The notes below the pieces were generated by a model. That model saw nothing but the letters and a program-made list of their open reading frames with translations, ran no database searches and was not told the origin of the DNA. From Nanobdellota archaeon (lineage in GTDB: Archaea; Nanobdellota; Nanobdellia; Parvarchaeales; Parvarchaeaceae), in NCBI GenBank assembly GCA_021817165.1, contig JAKAVT010000005.1, positions 1-57,744 of the forward strand: a stretch of DNA of 57,744 nucleotides, read 5' to 3'. Shown here piece by piece: positions 36,856 through 46,829 of this stretch. A program made the translations under genes and the position numbers. Numbering within the stretch: position 1 is the stretch's first letter; every line of letters starts with the position of its first letter.

Positions 36856-38022
36856 TCAATTTAGCTCAATTAGCCTATTTATTTTCTCTATCCTTTCTCC
36901 TCTATTGATTCCAACTTTTAAATACTTTGCGTTTAACCCAACTGCTAGGTCTGCTATTATCGGGATAGATGTTTCCTCGGACCTATGCGATACTACCTTG
37001 TCTATTTTGAATCTGTCTGCAAGCTCAGAGTATTCCTTTACCTTGTACATGAGACCCACTTGATTCGGCTTTATTAGCGTTGCATTTATAGACCCGTGCA
37101 CCTTTTCAAGCCTTTCCGGAGTAGTTGCAGTAAGGTCATCTCCGACTATAAGCGAACCGCCAAGCGATTTTAGTACTTCTCCATAGTCTTCCGCAAGAGT
37201 TTCATCAACAGGATCTTCTATGTAAAATATGTCAAACTCGTCTGCAATCTTTTTTGTCAGGTCTATCTGCTCCCCCCGGTCTAATTCCTTTTTCCCGTAT
37301 ATCGGCCGTTTGTACCTGTATTTTCCATCCTTATAAAACGTAGAAGCCGCGAAATCCAGCCCAAGTCTTATGTCCATGCTGTTTTCTTTTATTACGTCTT
37401 CTGCCGCTTCCCTTACTAGCTTTATCGATTCATAGTTGTCCAGTCCGCTTATGAATCCTCCTTCAGGGTCTACTCCGCCTATGAAGCTGTCAGTTTTGTC
37501 TTCAAGCAGCTCTTTCACCCTTTTGTAAACCCTTAGAGTGCCGTTTATGCTTTCTAAATTGTTATTAGTTATAGTCGTTACAAGTATCTCTTGTATGTCC
37601 ATACCCAATCCGGAGGCATGTAGTCCTCCCCCTATCATTTTACACACAGGCATGACATTGTTTTTCTTTCCAAACAGTTCATAGGGCTCTTTGTTTAGGT
37701 CTGCACTTACTCCATATAATAGAGCGTACGAAAGTGAAAGCGATGGCCCTCCGATGAATTCTTCAGGCAGGCTTTTTTCTAGGGCAAAGATGTCTTCCAA
37801 TCCATTTATCTTAGTTCCCACCAATTTTTTAAGATGCGCGTTAAAACTGGCTATTTCATCGTCTATGCTCCTGCTAAACTGGTTTACTTCATATTTACTG
37901 TTGCTTTCGCCTGCCGGAGACGATCCACGAAATCTGCCTTTCTCAGTGTTAAGTACGACTTCTACTGTGAAATTCGAATTTGCGTTTAGAATCTTCAGCG
38001 CTTTTATCTCTTTTATCTCCAT
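36856..38022 (-). CDS. eno: Enolase (divergent)
   Basis: IGGGLHASGLGMDIQE, DPEGGF, YIEDPVDE, VGDDLTATTPERL, KPNQVG, SHRSEET. Confidence 0.88.
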   Translation of the reverse strand: MEIKEIKALKILNANSNFTVEVVLNTEKGRFRGSSPAGESNSKYEVNQFSRSIDDEIASFNAHLKKLVGTKINGLEDIFALEKSLPEEFIGGPSLSLSYALLYGVSADLNKEPYELFGKKNNVMPVCKMIGGGLHASGLGMDIQEILVTTITNNNLESINGTLRVYKRVKELLEDKTDSFIGGVDPEGGFISGLDNYESIKLVREAAEDVIKENSMDIRLGLDFAASTFYKDGKYRYKRPIYGKKELDRGEQIDLTKKIADEFDIFYIEDPVDETLAEDYGEVLKSLGGSLIVGDDLTATTPERLEKVHGSINATLIKPNQVGLMYKVKEYSELADRFKIDKVVSHRSEETSIPIIADLAVGLNAKYLKVGINRGERIEKINRLIELN

Positions 38023-38042
38023 TTTTATTATATATCTATATC

Positions 38043-38552
38043 TTATTTAAAGATTTTTTCTATTTTAAGTATTTTATCGGAAAAATCAACTGCATCGCTT
38101 TTTCCAGTTCCGTTTATTGCAGACATTGCCTTCTTTACCGTTCTATTTATGTTCTTTGTATTGTCAATCTGGAACACCCTCTTTTTAGTCCTCAGCGCTT
38201 CTGCATACGTGCCGTTCATTGCCTCAAAAATAGCATTATCATATATTTTTGCTTTTTTATACCCTCTTTTTCTAAGCCGTCTTGCAAGAATTGTCGGGTC
38301 CGTTCTAAGCACGATTATCATGGATATCCTGTTCGATTTTATGAAATGTGAAAGATGCGAAACTACCAATGCGTTGTCCTGCTTTAGACTTTGAAACGCA
38401 TCGTTTACCTCTCTCAGAGTGACCTCTCTCTCTGTTTTTCCCCCGCCGAGAACGCGGTTTAAATCCAATATCTGGTATTTCAGTTTCCTTGCAAGCGCCT
38501 TTGCTACCGTGTGTTTACCAGTGCCGGGTGTGCCGGATATCGCTATTATCAT
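38043..38552 (-). CDS. Adenylate kinase AK6/Fap7-like P-loop NTPase
   Basis: IAISGTPGTGKHTVAKALARKL; VVSHLSHF. Confidence 0.82.
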   Translation of the reverse strand: MIIAISGTPGTGKHTVAKALARKLKYQILDLNRVLGGGKTEREVTLREVNDAFQSLKQDNALVVSHLSHFIKSNRISMIIVLRTDPTILARRLRKRGYKKAKIYDNAIFEAMNGTYAEALRTKKRVFQIDNTKNINRTVKKAMSAINGTGKSDAVDFSDKILKIEKIFK

Positions 38553-38607
38553 ATTACGGTTATGAAGAGTTTTAATCTATTTATATTAATTCCTGCGATA
38601 AAATGAG

Positions 38608-39981
38608 ATGGACTCTGTAGAAAACAGATCAAATCTATATTCTCTTTTATCCAGTTTTAACAGCGTCGATAACGACTCGATAGAACGCGTGTTAAAGAAT
38701 GATGTTGATGAGTCAGTGTCGGATGCGGTTAAAGTGCTTAATAAAGGATTCATAGACAAAGCCTACGGGAAGGAAGGCTTGGATAGGTATCTAAGGAGCG
38801 TTCTGGATTACTGGGAGGATTATGCTTCAACTACGGGTAAAAGCAGCGCTGGTCTTAAAAAAAGAAACCTGCTTTACAACATACTTTCATCTCCTGCGAA
38901 ACTTATTGCAAAAACATATGATTACATACTGGAAAAAACGAATAGCCATTTTCTCTCAACGGTCTCAATGGGCTTGATTGGAGGCGAATTGGCAGAAATC
39001 ATTGCATTTACAGGAGAGACAGCTTATTATTCCTCAGCATTAAACCTTCCTTTCATGGGTCTTTTTGCAGAAGAATTTATGGCAAATGCGTCTCTTTTCG
39101 TACAGATACCTTTGCTAACGGGTTTGGTGTCTGCCTTGTCAATTGCTTTTATCGTCGGCGGCACTTCAAAGGTGTTCAACCACAAAAAATTAACCGTGCA
39201 GGAAATAGAAAACGACGTAAAAAAATACGCCGGTGAGTTTGAAAAAACCTTTAAAAAATACAATAAGGCGCTTTTTTACTCAAAAATAGAGCCTTCTTTA
39301 GGGAATATAAATGCGATTTACATGCTTTCTTCTACAAAAGCATACTCAAAGGCAATGAATTCGGAAGAAGGCCTAGGAGAATACGAAAAATCGATGCTTC
39401 CTTACATATCCAAAGTGCTTAAAAAGCACATAAATCCAAACCTTATCTTACATCATTCACCGAAAGGCGTTGGAGGATTCACATTGGTGTACAATTCGCT
39501 TTTAGGCAAATTAATAAAGAATAAATCTTATAGCCCTGTTTTTCTGAACACGGAGCGGTTCAATGCCGTTCCAGAGTATCTTTTTGCGCTTTTTCACGAA
39601 CTGTCGCACGGCGCAGGCGCGACTACCGAGCAGATGGCAAGTTATTACGCCGAGACGGCGATGGATGCAGTTAAAGACGATTTTCCACTGGAAGGCTACG
39701 ATCTTTTCCTCGCAGTTAACAAGCTGGAATCTGCCGTTTCCACACTATCAATGAAATTCAAGTCAAATAGCGAATTCTTCGACGAGCTTGAAAAATTACA
39801 TCTGCCCAGATTCATAAAGGAATCCTTTGATTACAGTTTCAATCCCATGTTTTCTATAACTTTTCCGGTCAGCGAGTCCCTTTACAGCGGCGTCATAGAG
39901 TCAAAGTTTTCCAGTCTTTATGCTTCCGGCCCGTATCTTGCCAAAAAGATGGTGGAAAAAGGAATGATTAGAACATTTTAG
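38608..39981 (+). CDS. Membrane-anchored putative zinc metalloprotease
   Basis: HELSHGAGATTEQ (HExxH) plus hydrophobic segments upstream. Confidence 0.55.
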   Translation: MDSVENRSNLYSLLSSFNSVDNDSIERVLKNDVDESVSDAVKVLNKGFIDKAYGKEGLDRYLRSVLDYWEDYASTTGKSSAGLKKRNLLYNILSSPAKLIAKTYDYILEKTNSHFLSTVSMGLIGGELAEIIAFTGETAYYSSALNLPFMGLFAEEFMANASLFVQIPLLTGLVSALSIAFIVGGTSKVFNHKKLTVQEIENDVKKYAGEFEKTFKKYNKALFYSKIEPSLGNINAIYMLSSTKAYSKAMNSEEGLGEYEKSMLPYISKVLKKHINPNLILHHSPKGVGGFTLVYNSLLGKLIKNKSYSPVFLNTERFNAVPEYLFALFHELSHGAGATTEQMASYYAETAMDAVKDDFPLEGYDLFLAVNKLESAVSTLSMKFKSNSEFFDELEKLHLPRFIKESFDYSFNPMFSITFPVSESLYSGVIESKFSSLYASGPYLAKKMVEKGMIRTF

Positions 39982-40059
39982 CATGTCGTAAAAACTGTCT
40001 TTTCCGATGATGGAATGGAAGGCGGTAAAATATAAAAGTGCAGGAAAGATAAGTAGAAT

Positions 40060-40164
40060 ATGAAAAACCTCAGATTTAGATTGTGCTCAAATAAAGCCAT
40101 TGAAACAAAACAGGTGCAGGGCATTGCGGCGATTTGCTTTATAGAAGGCTTGTTTTTGTCATAA
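40060..40164 (+). other. 34-codon ORF immediately upstream of pheS
   Basis: MKNLRFRLCSNKAIETKQVQGIAAICFIEGLFLS*; TAA 1 nt before pheS ATG; TATA-like aaaatataaaag about 25-30 nt upstream of its ATG. Confidence 0.25.
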
Positions 40165-40165
40165 G

Positions 40166-41692
40166 ATGGAAGAAAAAAATGTCATAAAGATGCTAAACAA
40201 GACCGATAAGGTCCTTCTTTCCAACCTTGAAAACAAAGAGATGTTTTCCAACGAGATAGAGTTAAAAAGCGGGCTCGACAGGATTACAGTTATAAATTCA
40301 GCACGGAAGCTTTTCTCCCTCTCTCTTGTTAGCATAGAAAGCATAACTGGAACGACGCTTAGGCTTACTTCCCTTGGGCAGAAATACCTGAAAGAAGGGC
40401 TTCCGGAATATAGAGTATTCAATTTCGTAAGGCGCAATGAAACGGTGGAATATAAACAACTTTTCTCCAGCGTCCCGATGGAAAAGGATGAATTAAACGC
40501 TGCGATAGGGGTGCTTAAAAGATTGCTTGCGATAAGCGTAGATAACGGCAGGATCACTGCAAACGCCGGAAAATCGGCGGAAATAGACGAAAGAAATGCA
40601 GTTTTACAGTCGGTGGAGAAGGGGCAAAAAACAGATTACGCAGGAACTGAAGATCTCATAAGACGCGGAATAATCGAACAAGTAGACGAGATAAGGGAAA
40701 AGATTTCGATAACTCCTGCCGGCATAAAAGTACTCAAAGACGCCGGATTTAATGCCGAATACATAGACAAGCTGTCCGCCAGCAACATTAAAAATTGGGA
40801 GGGCCTGAATTTCAGGGAGTACAGCGCGAAACCCGAGATTCTTAATTCATTATCCGGCAAAATCAACATAAAGACAAAGTTTATCTCATTGATAAAGGAT
40901 GCAATGTTATCCATGGGCTTTTCGGAGATGCACAGTAATTATATAGAATCGACGTTCTGGAATTTTGACGTAATGATGTTTAGACAGGACCATCCTGACA
41001 GGGATATACAGGACACTGTTTATTTGAATGGCGGGAAGGGAAGCATACCTGTCGGGATTCTAAAAAACGTGAAGGACGTTTACGAAAGAGGATTTTTTTC
41101 GTCAAAATACAACGAGTCAATCGGCTACAGAAGGAAATTTGATACTTCTAAAAGCGATTCGCTCATAATGCGGGGACACACCACTGCTACAACCTTCAGG
41201 TACATATACGAATTCATATCCAAGAACAAGGATAAACCTGCTAAGTTTTTTTCAGTCGACAAAGGATTCAGGAACGAAACGATGGACAATACTCACCTGC
41301 TTGAGCTTTACCAGATAGAAGGAGTAGTGTACGATGACAATCTAACAGTATCCGACCTTATCGGTTACATAAGGCAATTTTACGGAAAGATAGGGATAAA
41401 AAAGATAAGGCTTAAGCCTACTTACAATCCGTACACCGAGCCGAGTCTGGAGATACAGGCCTTCAGTCCCAAGCTAAAAAGATGGTTAGAGGTGGGAAAT
41501 TCGGGCGTATTCAGACCGGAGACTCTCAGACCGTTTGGAATAAGCAAAAACATAGTTGCATGGGGTTTCGGGATGGAAAGGATGCTTAACCTTAAGCTTG
41601 GCATGGCGGACATACGCGACCTTTACGGCGCATATACCGACATTGATCTTTTGCGTGAGATGGAGTCGGTGAGGGCATTCAGCGATTTTTGA
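40166..41692 (+). CDS. pheS: Phenylalanine--tRNA ligase alpha subunit
   Basis: GHTTATTFRYI; FRNETMDNTHLLELYQIEGVV; FGMERML. Confidence 0.93.
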   Translation: MEEKNVIKMLNKTDKVLLSNLENKEMFSNEIELKSGLDRITVINSARKLFSLSLVSIESITGTTLRLTSLGQKYLKEGLPEYRVFNFVRRNETVEYKQLFSSVPMEKDELNAAIGVLKRLLAISVDNGRITANAGKSAEIDERNAVLQSVEKGQKTDYAGTEDLIRRGIIEQVDEIREKISITPAGIKVLKDAGFNAEYIDKLSASNIKNWEGLNFREYSAKPEILNSLSGKINIKTKFISLIKDAMLSMGFSEMHSNYIESTFWNFDVMMFRQDHPDRDIQDTVYLNGGKGSIPVGILKNVKDVYERGFFSSKYNESIGYRRKFDTSKSDSLIMRGHTTATTFRYIYEFISKNKDKPAKFFSVDKGFRNETMDNTHLLELYQIEGVVYDDNLTVSDLIGYIRQFYGKIGIKKIRLKPTYNPYTEPSLEIQAFSPKLKRWLEVGNSGVFRPETLRPFGISKNIVAWGFGMERMLNLKLGMADIRDLYGAYTDIDLLREMESVRAFSDF

Positions 41693-41695
41693 AAT

Positions 41696-43339
41696 ATGGT
41701 AATGCTTAATTACAGTCTTGATGAAATGAACGAAGCGCTGGGGAAAAAGCTGAAGATAACCGATTACGAAAGAATAGCCCTGAGGTTCGGATTGGATTTG
41801 GATGTTGGGGATGACATGCTTGATTTTGAGCTTACTTCTGATAGAACCGACATAGTTTCAAAGTATTCTCTTGCGCAGATATTTGCCAGTCAGCTTGGAA
41901 TAAAAATTAAAAGGCACGTTTCGATTGGAAGGGAAAAACCGGGCGTTTTAGTGGAAAAAACGGCAAGGGAGTTCGTAAATTTAATCCACGTAGTGCTTGA
42001 TGATAGAGCCGAAAAGAATCTGAGTGAGATTCTGGCCATCCAGGAAAGGCTCGACAAGAATGTAGGAAGGAACAGGAAAAAATCCGCCATAGGGCTGTTT
42101 GACTATGAAAAGATTGCCTTTCCAATAACTTACCGTGAAATAGGAAAGGACAAAGTAGAATTTATTCCACTTGGATATTCATCGTCAAAAAATTACGATG
42201 ACATAATCAGAGACGTAAAACAAGCGATCGAATACAGACAGTTAATTCCCAGGAAGCCGATAGCGTGGCTGGACAGCAGTAACAACATAATAGCTATGCC
42301 GCCGATAATAAATGCAGACAGGTATTCGGTAACCGCAGATACAAAGGAGTTATTGATAGACGTGACTGGGCCCGACAGAGAGACAGTAAACGCAGTAACT
42401 AAAATACTTATGTACAATTTCCAATTTTTAGGTAAAGTGTCTATCATAGCAGCAAGCTATAAAAATAAAGCGATATCCACGGGATTTTCAATCGATACGC
42501 ACGGATTTTATTTGAACGAAGATTCAATAAAGTCAGTGCTTGGAAACAAGATAAGCCAAAAACAGGCGGTAAAGATACTGTCGGCATCCGACTACACAGT
42601 CAAAACGCAGGGAAAGGACATTTTCGTGAAGCCACCATTCTACCGGCAGGACGTTATGCATCAGGTGGACATAATAGACGACATAATGAGGGCTTTCGGC
42701 GTTGATAACATAACAGAAACGATTCCGCATACCTACACTGAGGGCAGTTTCCTTCCAAATCATTACTTTGTTCAGAATATAAAAGAGATACTGATAGGAT
42801 TTGGTTACCAGGAGATAGACATAAATGCGCTTACGAATGAGAAATACCAATTCTTAAACACGTTTATAAATGGAGAGGATTATGTCAGCCTTCTGCAATT
42901 AAAAAGCGGCGATGTCACAATGGCCAGCAGATACATCTTTCCTGAGCTGTTAAGGCTGATATCCAATAACCTTCACAAGAAGTTCCCGCAGAAAATATTC
43001 TCACTGTCGGAAGTCGTCCAGGAGGGGGAGTCAGACGTAACGTTCGAGAACAGACTGAAGCTTTCATTAGTGTCCTGCGAGAAGGATTCAAATGTGACCG
43101 ACGTTCTCTCAATAATAAAGAAGGTTCTGGCGGATTCGTTCATGACAAAGGACATATCCACGGGTTACGTCAGCGCAAAATATGCGAAAACATTTATAAA
43201 TGGAAGGGCTTACACTCTTATAGTAAACGGGAAGGAAATAGGGGTTGCCGGAGAAGTCCATCCGAGGGTTTTAAATTCGTTCGGCATAGAACTGCCAGTT
43301 TCACTGGCCGAAATATACATTGATGGGTTTACACGATGA
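41696..43339 (+). CDS. pheT: Phenylalanine--tRNA ligase beta subunit
   Basis: Adjacent to pheS; FELTSDRTDIVSKYSLA; B5-like and core-domain motifs; GEVHPRVLNSFGIELPVSLAEI. Confidence 0.92.
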   Translation: MVMLNYSLDEMNEALGKKLKITDYERIALRFGLDLDVGDDMLDFELTSDRTDIVSKYSLAQIFASQLGIKIKRHVSIGREKPGVLVEKTAREFVNLIHVVLDDRAEKNLSEILAIQERLDKNVGRNRKKSAIGLFDYEKIAFPITYREIGKDKVEFIPLGYSSSKNYDDIIRDVKQAIEYRQLIPRKPIAWLDSSNNIIAMPPIINADRYSVTADTKELLIDVTGPDRETVNAVTKILMYNFQFLGKVSIIAASYKNKAISTGFSIDTHGFYLNEDSIKSVLGNKISQKQAVKILSASDYTVKTQGKDIFVKPPFYRQDVMHQVDIIDDIMRAFGVDNITETIPHTYTEGSFLPNHYFVQNIKEILIGFGYQEIDINALTNEKYQFLNTFINGEDYVSLLQLKSGDVTMASRYIFPELLRLISNNLHKKFPQKIFSLSEVVQEGESDVTFENRLKLSLVSCEKDSNVTDVLSIIKKVLADSFMTKDISTGYVSAKYAKTFINGRAYTLIVNGKEIGVAGEVHPRVLNSFGIELPVSLAEIYIDGFTR

Positions 43340-43776
43340 ATTGCGAGATATGTGGTGCATTCGAGGAAAACCTTTTAAAGACAGAAGTAGAGGGCGCAGT
43401 AATGAATCTTTGCAAGAGCTGTTCAAAATATGGCAAGGTCATCGGGGAATCTGATCCTGGCTATAAATCGTTTTCAATACATGGAGAAAGCGAAAAGCAG
43501 CTAAAGGAAAACTACATACAGGCAATAAAAGACGCTGCAGAGCAAAAGGGCCTTTCAATCAACGAATTGGCAGACAGGATAAAATGTTCACCAAAGGATC
43601 TGGAAAAGATTGTGAAGGGTCAGATCATGCCGAATAATGAGATATCTGTAAAACTTGAAAGGTTTCTTGGCATATCATTGTACGAAATGGACTATGTTTC
43701 TGATGCGAATTTCAAAACTCACGTTGAAAAACTGTCGTTTGGAGACATTGTAGACATAAAAAGAACCAAGAAATAA
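43336..43776 (+). CDS. MBF1-like zinc-ribbon/HTH transcription factor
   Basis: N-terminal CEICG...CKSC; HTH GLSINELADRIKCSPKDLEKIVKGQ. Confidence 0.85.
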   Translation: MNCEICGAFEENLLKTEVEGAVMNLCKSCSKYGKVIGESDPGYKSFSIHGESEKQLKENYIQAIKDAAEQKGLSINELADRIKCSPKDLEKIVKGQIMPNNEISVKLERFLGISLYEMDYVSDANFKTHVEKLSFGDIVDIKRTKK

Positions 43777-43783
43777 GAATATA

Positions 43784-43866
43784 GCAGAGGTAACGAAGCG
43801 GTCAAACGTGTAAGGCTTAGGACCTTATGGCTTAGGCCTTCGAGGGTTCAAATCCCTCCCTCTGCA
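43784..43866 (+). tRNA. tRNA-Leu(TAG)
   Basis: GCAGAGG...CCTCTGC acceptor, long variable arm, anticodon loop CTTAGGA. Confidence 0.93.
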
Positions 43867-43972
43867 CGTTCTAAAAATCATCTGTGTATACAATTATTGC
43901 TTAATGATAAACTTAAATACTAAAATTTGCTTATCTTCTTATAGCATTAAAATTAAGTGGTGAGGTGTAAAC

Positions 43973-44377
43973 ATGGTAAATCTTCCGTTTGATAATTTCT
44001 TGAATATTTTCAAGAAGAACGTAAATGTGGATTCGTCTAGTCAAGGCAGCGACTACGTTGAATTAGAAGTAGAACAGGGCGACAAGCCTATGGCCAAGAT
44101 ATATGTGAAGTACTACAACCTTAACAAGTTTGAGGATGCAAGCCCAGTGCTGAATGACATCCGCTCTGGATATACTTTGTCGTTCATAAAGGTAAAAGAG
44201 ATAAGAGAAAAAGGAGGAGTAGAGGAATTAAAACGTACCATATCAAAATTAAAGAAAAGTTCAGATGCTGCGGGAGCACAGATAATAGGAGTTGACGAGG
44301 ATTATCTTTTGGTAGTCCCAGACTTTGTCAAAGTAGAAAAAGGGGAAGTATTGGGCAGTCAAGAAAACAAGGTTTGA
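43973..44377 (+). CDS. sepF: Archaeal SepF-like cell division protein
   Basis: Amphipathic N-terminus MVNLPFDNFLNIFKK; SepF core (LNDIRSGYTLSFIKV...GAQIIGVDEDYLLVVP). Confidence 0.82.
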   Translation: MVNLPFDNFLNIFKKNVNVDSSSQGSDYVELEVEQGDKPMAKIYVKYYNLNKFEDASPVLNDIRSGYTLSFIKVKEIREKGGVEELKRTISKLKKSSDAAGAQIIGVDEDYLLVVPDFVKVEKGEVLGSQENKV

Positions 44378-44378
44378 T

Positions 44379-44705
44379 TCAATTGCCGTTTTCTGCTTCT
44401 TTTGAATAATAAGCCGCGTTTATAGCGCTCTTGTCCGATTCTTTCGTTATACTTAGCATCGTAAGCGCTTTTATAGGGGTATGGTCTTCCTTTTCTCCGT
44501 CTATTTTTACGGTATTAAATGAAAATGATAAATCATCGAAAAACTCCGCGGCGCTTCTATCTATTCCAACGGTTTCTGGCTTTGCCGTATTTAGTATGTC
44601 CTTAACTTCGTTTAAACTCTTTACCCTGTGCACCTGCACGGAATTGTTTATGATTACTGCCACTATAATCCTGCCTTCATTTACCGCTATTCCTGCCCTT
44701 GTCAT
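44379..44705 (-). CDS. Uncharacterised protein, possible RNase H-like fold
   Basis: AGIAVNEGRIIVAVIIN ... ETVGIDRSAAEFF. Confidence 0.5.
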   Translation of the reverse strand: MTRAGIAVNEGRIIVAVIINNSVQVHRVKSLNEVKDILNTAKPETVGIDRSAAEFFDDLSFSFNTVKIDGEKEDHTPIKALTMLSITKESDKSAINAAYYSKEAENGN

Positions 44706-45285
44706 ATACTTTTATAAGGATAAGCTCCTCGAAGAAAAAATTAACTGAAGATAACCTCTCGAAGCTAAGTCTTAAACGCTTTATCTCCTTATATACTTTA
44801 TCCGTGTTGTAAACGCTGGAAATGATTATAAACGCCTTTCCTTCTGGATTAAGATGGTCTTTGAGAGAACGTATTATCTTTATCGTGAGTTCGCTGCCTT
44901 CTTTTCCACCGCTCAAAGCTTGGCCAGCCCATCCCCTTTCTTTTTTCTCCGGAAGATAAGGGGGATTCGCATAGATTACGTCGAACCTCCTTTTATCGAG
45001 CGAAGAGAACAAGTCTGATTCTATACATTCAAAGTTTTTTATTCCATTTTTTCTTGCGTTGTACTCTATTGCTTTTATCGCATTTGGATTTATGTCCGCA
45101 AATGTCACCTTGTCAGAATTTGACGCGGCGCTTAAGCCTATTATTCCGCTGCCAGCGAACATGTCAAGTACTTCACCATATGCATATTTTACTGCGCTTA
45201 AAAGCAGTAAGCTGTCCTCTGAAGGAGGATAGACATCCTTGAATTCCTTTATATACACCATATCGAAACACTTATTAACAATCAA
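44677..45285 (-). CDS. HemK/Mtq2-like class I methyltransferase
   Basis: VYPPSEDSLLLL; VLDMFAGSGIIGL; DVIYANPPYLP (NPPY). Confidence 0.85.
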   Translation of the reverse strand: MIVNKCFDMVYIKEFKDVYPPSEDSLLLLSAVKYAYGEVLDMFAGSGIIGLSAASNSDKVTFADINPNAIKAIEYNARKNGIKNFECIESDLFSSLDKRRFDVIYANPPYLPEKKERGWAGQALSGGKEGSELTIKIIRSLKDHLNPEGKAFIIISSVYNTDKVYKEIKRLRLSFERLSSVNFFFEELILIKVYDKGRNSGK

Positions 45286-45296
45286 TACTAGATTAA

Positions 45297-45764
45297 ATGA
45301 TAAATATGAAAGGGTTCAGGAACTATTTATTGCTTGCTTTGTTGATAGTGCTTTTGATTGCGTTTATAGCAGCTGGTAAGACTTCTCCGGCTTACAAGGC
45401 ACCGGTAACGCAGACTGTAAACTGCGGTTCAATAAGTCTCAGCTTCGTTTATTCCACCAATACAAACGTAAAGGCGCCAGAAGGCACTAACACTTTCTTC
45501 AACATGGATGTTAACAACACCGGAAACGTAACCGAAGATATAGGTTTGGCCGTAACTCCTTCTGCGAACGCACCGTTCTCAGTCAGAGTCGCAAATTCGA
45601 CGGAACTTAACATAAGCAAAGAAGGGTTTACCAGCTTCGGAGTCTATTCGCCGTCAAAGCTTGGAAATTATTCCGTCGTTGCAAACTTATCTGCAAGCTA
45701 TCTCAATTGCGTAAATTACAAGATCATACCTATAAATGTGACAGTCGTAAATGCTACTAGTTAA
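45297..45764 (+). CDS. Secreted/membrane-anchored protein
   Basis: N-terminal hydrophobic signal anchor; beta-rich Asn-rich remainder. Confidence 0.6.
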   Translation: MINMKGFRNYLLLALLIVLLIAFIAAGKTSPAYKAPVTQTVNCGSISLSFVYSTNTNVKAPEGTNTFFNMDVNNTGNVTEDIGLAVTPSANAPFSVRVANSTELNISKEGFTSFGVYSPSKLGNYSVVANLSASYLNCVNYKIIPINVTVVNATS

Positions 45765-46099
45765 TGGAAAACCAGACAACGAAGGATACACAGATTAAAG
45801 AAATAAGGGAAGAGAACGTAAGAGTAAGGTTTGTTGGGAAATTGGTGTCTTTTGACGATAAAACAGGGGTGTTCGAAGTCGAGGATGACGGTTTACGGCT
45901 TACCTGTCTTCCAAACTATCAGGAACAAATCAAACTTGAACCGTCAGAAATCGTTCTTGTCACTGGAAGAAGCATTGCAGCAGACTCATCGTTTGAGATA
46001 AGGGCAGACAAAGTAGAAAAGATAAATATAAATGATTACAACAATTATAAAAAGTATTTAACGATAAGGAATAATCTATTAAATGGTAATGGAAGCTGA
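45764..46099 (+). CDS. OB-fold-like protein upstream of PCNA
   Basis: VRFVGKLVSFDDKTGVFEVEDDGLRLTC...EIVLVTGRS. Confidence 0.5.
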   Translation: MENQTTKDTQIKEIREENVRVRFVGKLVSFDDKTGVFEVEDDGLRLTCLPNYQEQIKLEPSEIVLVTGRSIAADSSFEIRADKVEKININDYNNYKKYLTIRNNLLNGNGS

Positions 46100-46829
46100 A
46101 TTTAAGGATGCAGAAGTTTTTAAGAAGATGATGGACACAATAGGCAGCTTAATGTCTGATGTTTCCATAGATTTCAACGAAGAGGGGTTTGCAATAAAGG
46201 CCATGGATCCTGCAAACATAGCGATGGTCCTATTTGAAGCGAAAAAATCGATTTTTTCCAGCTTCAACGTAGAAAAGCCAATCAAGATATCAGTTTCACT
46301 GGATGATTTAAACGGAATATTAAGGCTGACTAAGAAAGAAGACCGGCTTAAGATGTCCGATTCCAAGAACAGGCTTGTTATAGACATAAATGGAAAAAAC
46401 AAGCAGCATTTTGGTATTCCTTTAATAGATGAGAATTATACGGCGCAGAAGATACCACAACTTAAGTTCACTTCTGAAGTCACCGTTTTGGGTTCGCTTA
46501 TAAAGGATTCCGTGAAAGCGGCTGTGTTGGTTGATGATTCAATATACTTTACCGTTGACAGGCCGAGATTCATAATAAGCTCAAAGAGCGAGGAAAAGGA
46601 GTTTTCGCAGGAACTGTCAATAAACGATAACAAAGAGATATTTGACATGAAATCAGACTCTACTACAAGGTCAAAATACTCTATTGATTACCTTACAAAA
46701 TTTTTGTACGCAGTCGACCCTGAAAAGCCGGTAAGAATGTCCTTTTCTAACAATTATCCGCTTAAGCTTGACTATGAGATAAACTCCGACGCGTCTATGT
46801 CGTTTATACTTGCAAATAGGCTTGAATAG
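46083..46829 (+). CDS. pcn: PCNA sliding clamp
   Basis: EAEFKDAEVFKKMMDTIGSLMSDV; FNEEGFAIKAMDPANIAMV; LKLDYEI near C-terminus. Confidence 0.93.
   Translation: MVMEAEFKDAEVFKKMMDTIGSLMSDVSIDFNEEGFAIKAMDPANIAMVLFEAKKSIFSSFNVEKPIKISVSLDDLNGILRLTKKEDRLKMSDSKNRLVIDINGKNKQHFGIPLIDENYTAQKIPQLKFTSEVTVLGSLIKDSVKAAVLVDDSIYFTVDRPRFIISSKSEEKEFSQELSINDNKEIFDMKSDSTTRSKYSIDYLTKFLYAVDPEKPVRMSFSNNYPLKLDYEINSDASMSFILANRLE

Noticed and set aside
36856-38022. Enolase as a catalytically dead homolog
   Set aside because: The N-terminal loop is divergent but the expected metal and catalytic residues (DPEGGF, IEDPVDE, VGDD, KPNQVG, SHRS) are present.
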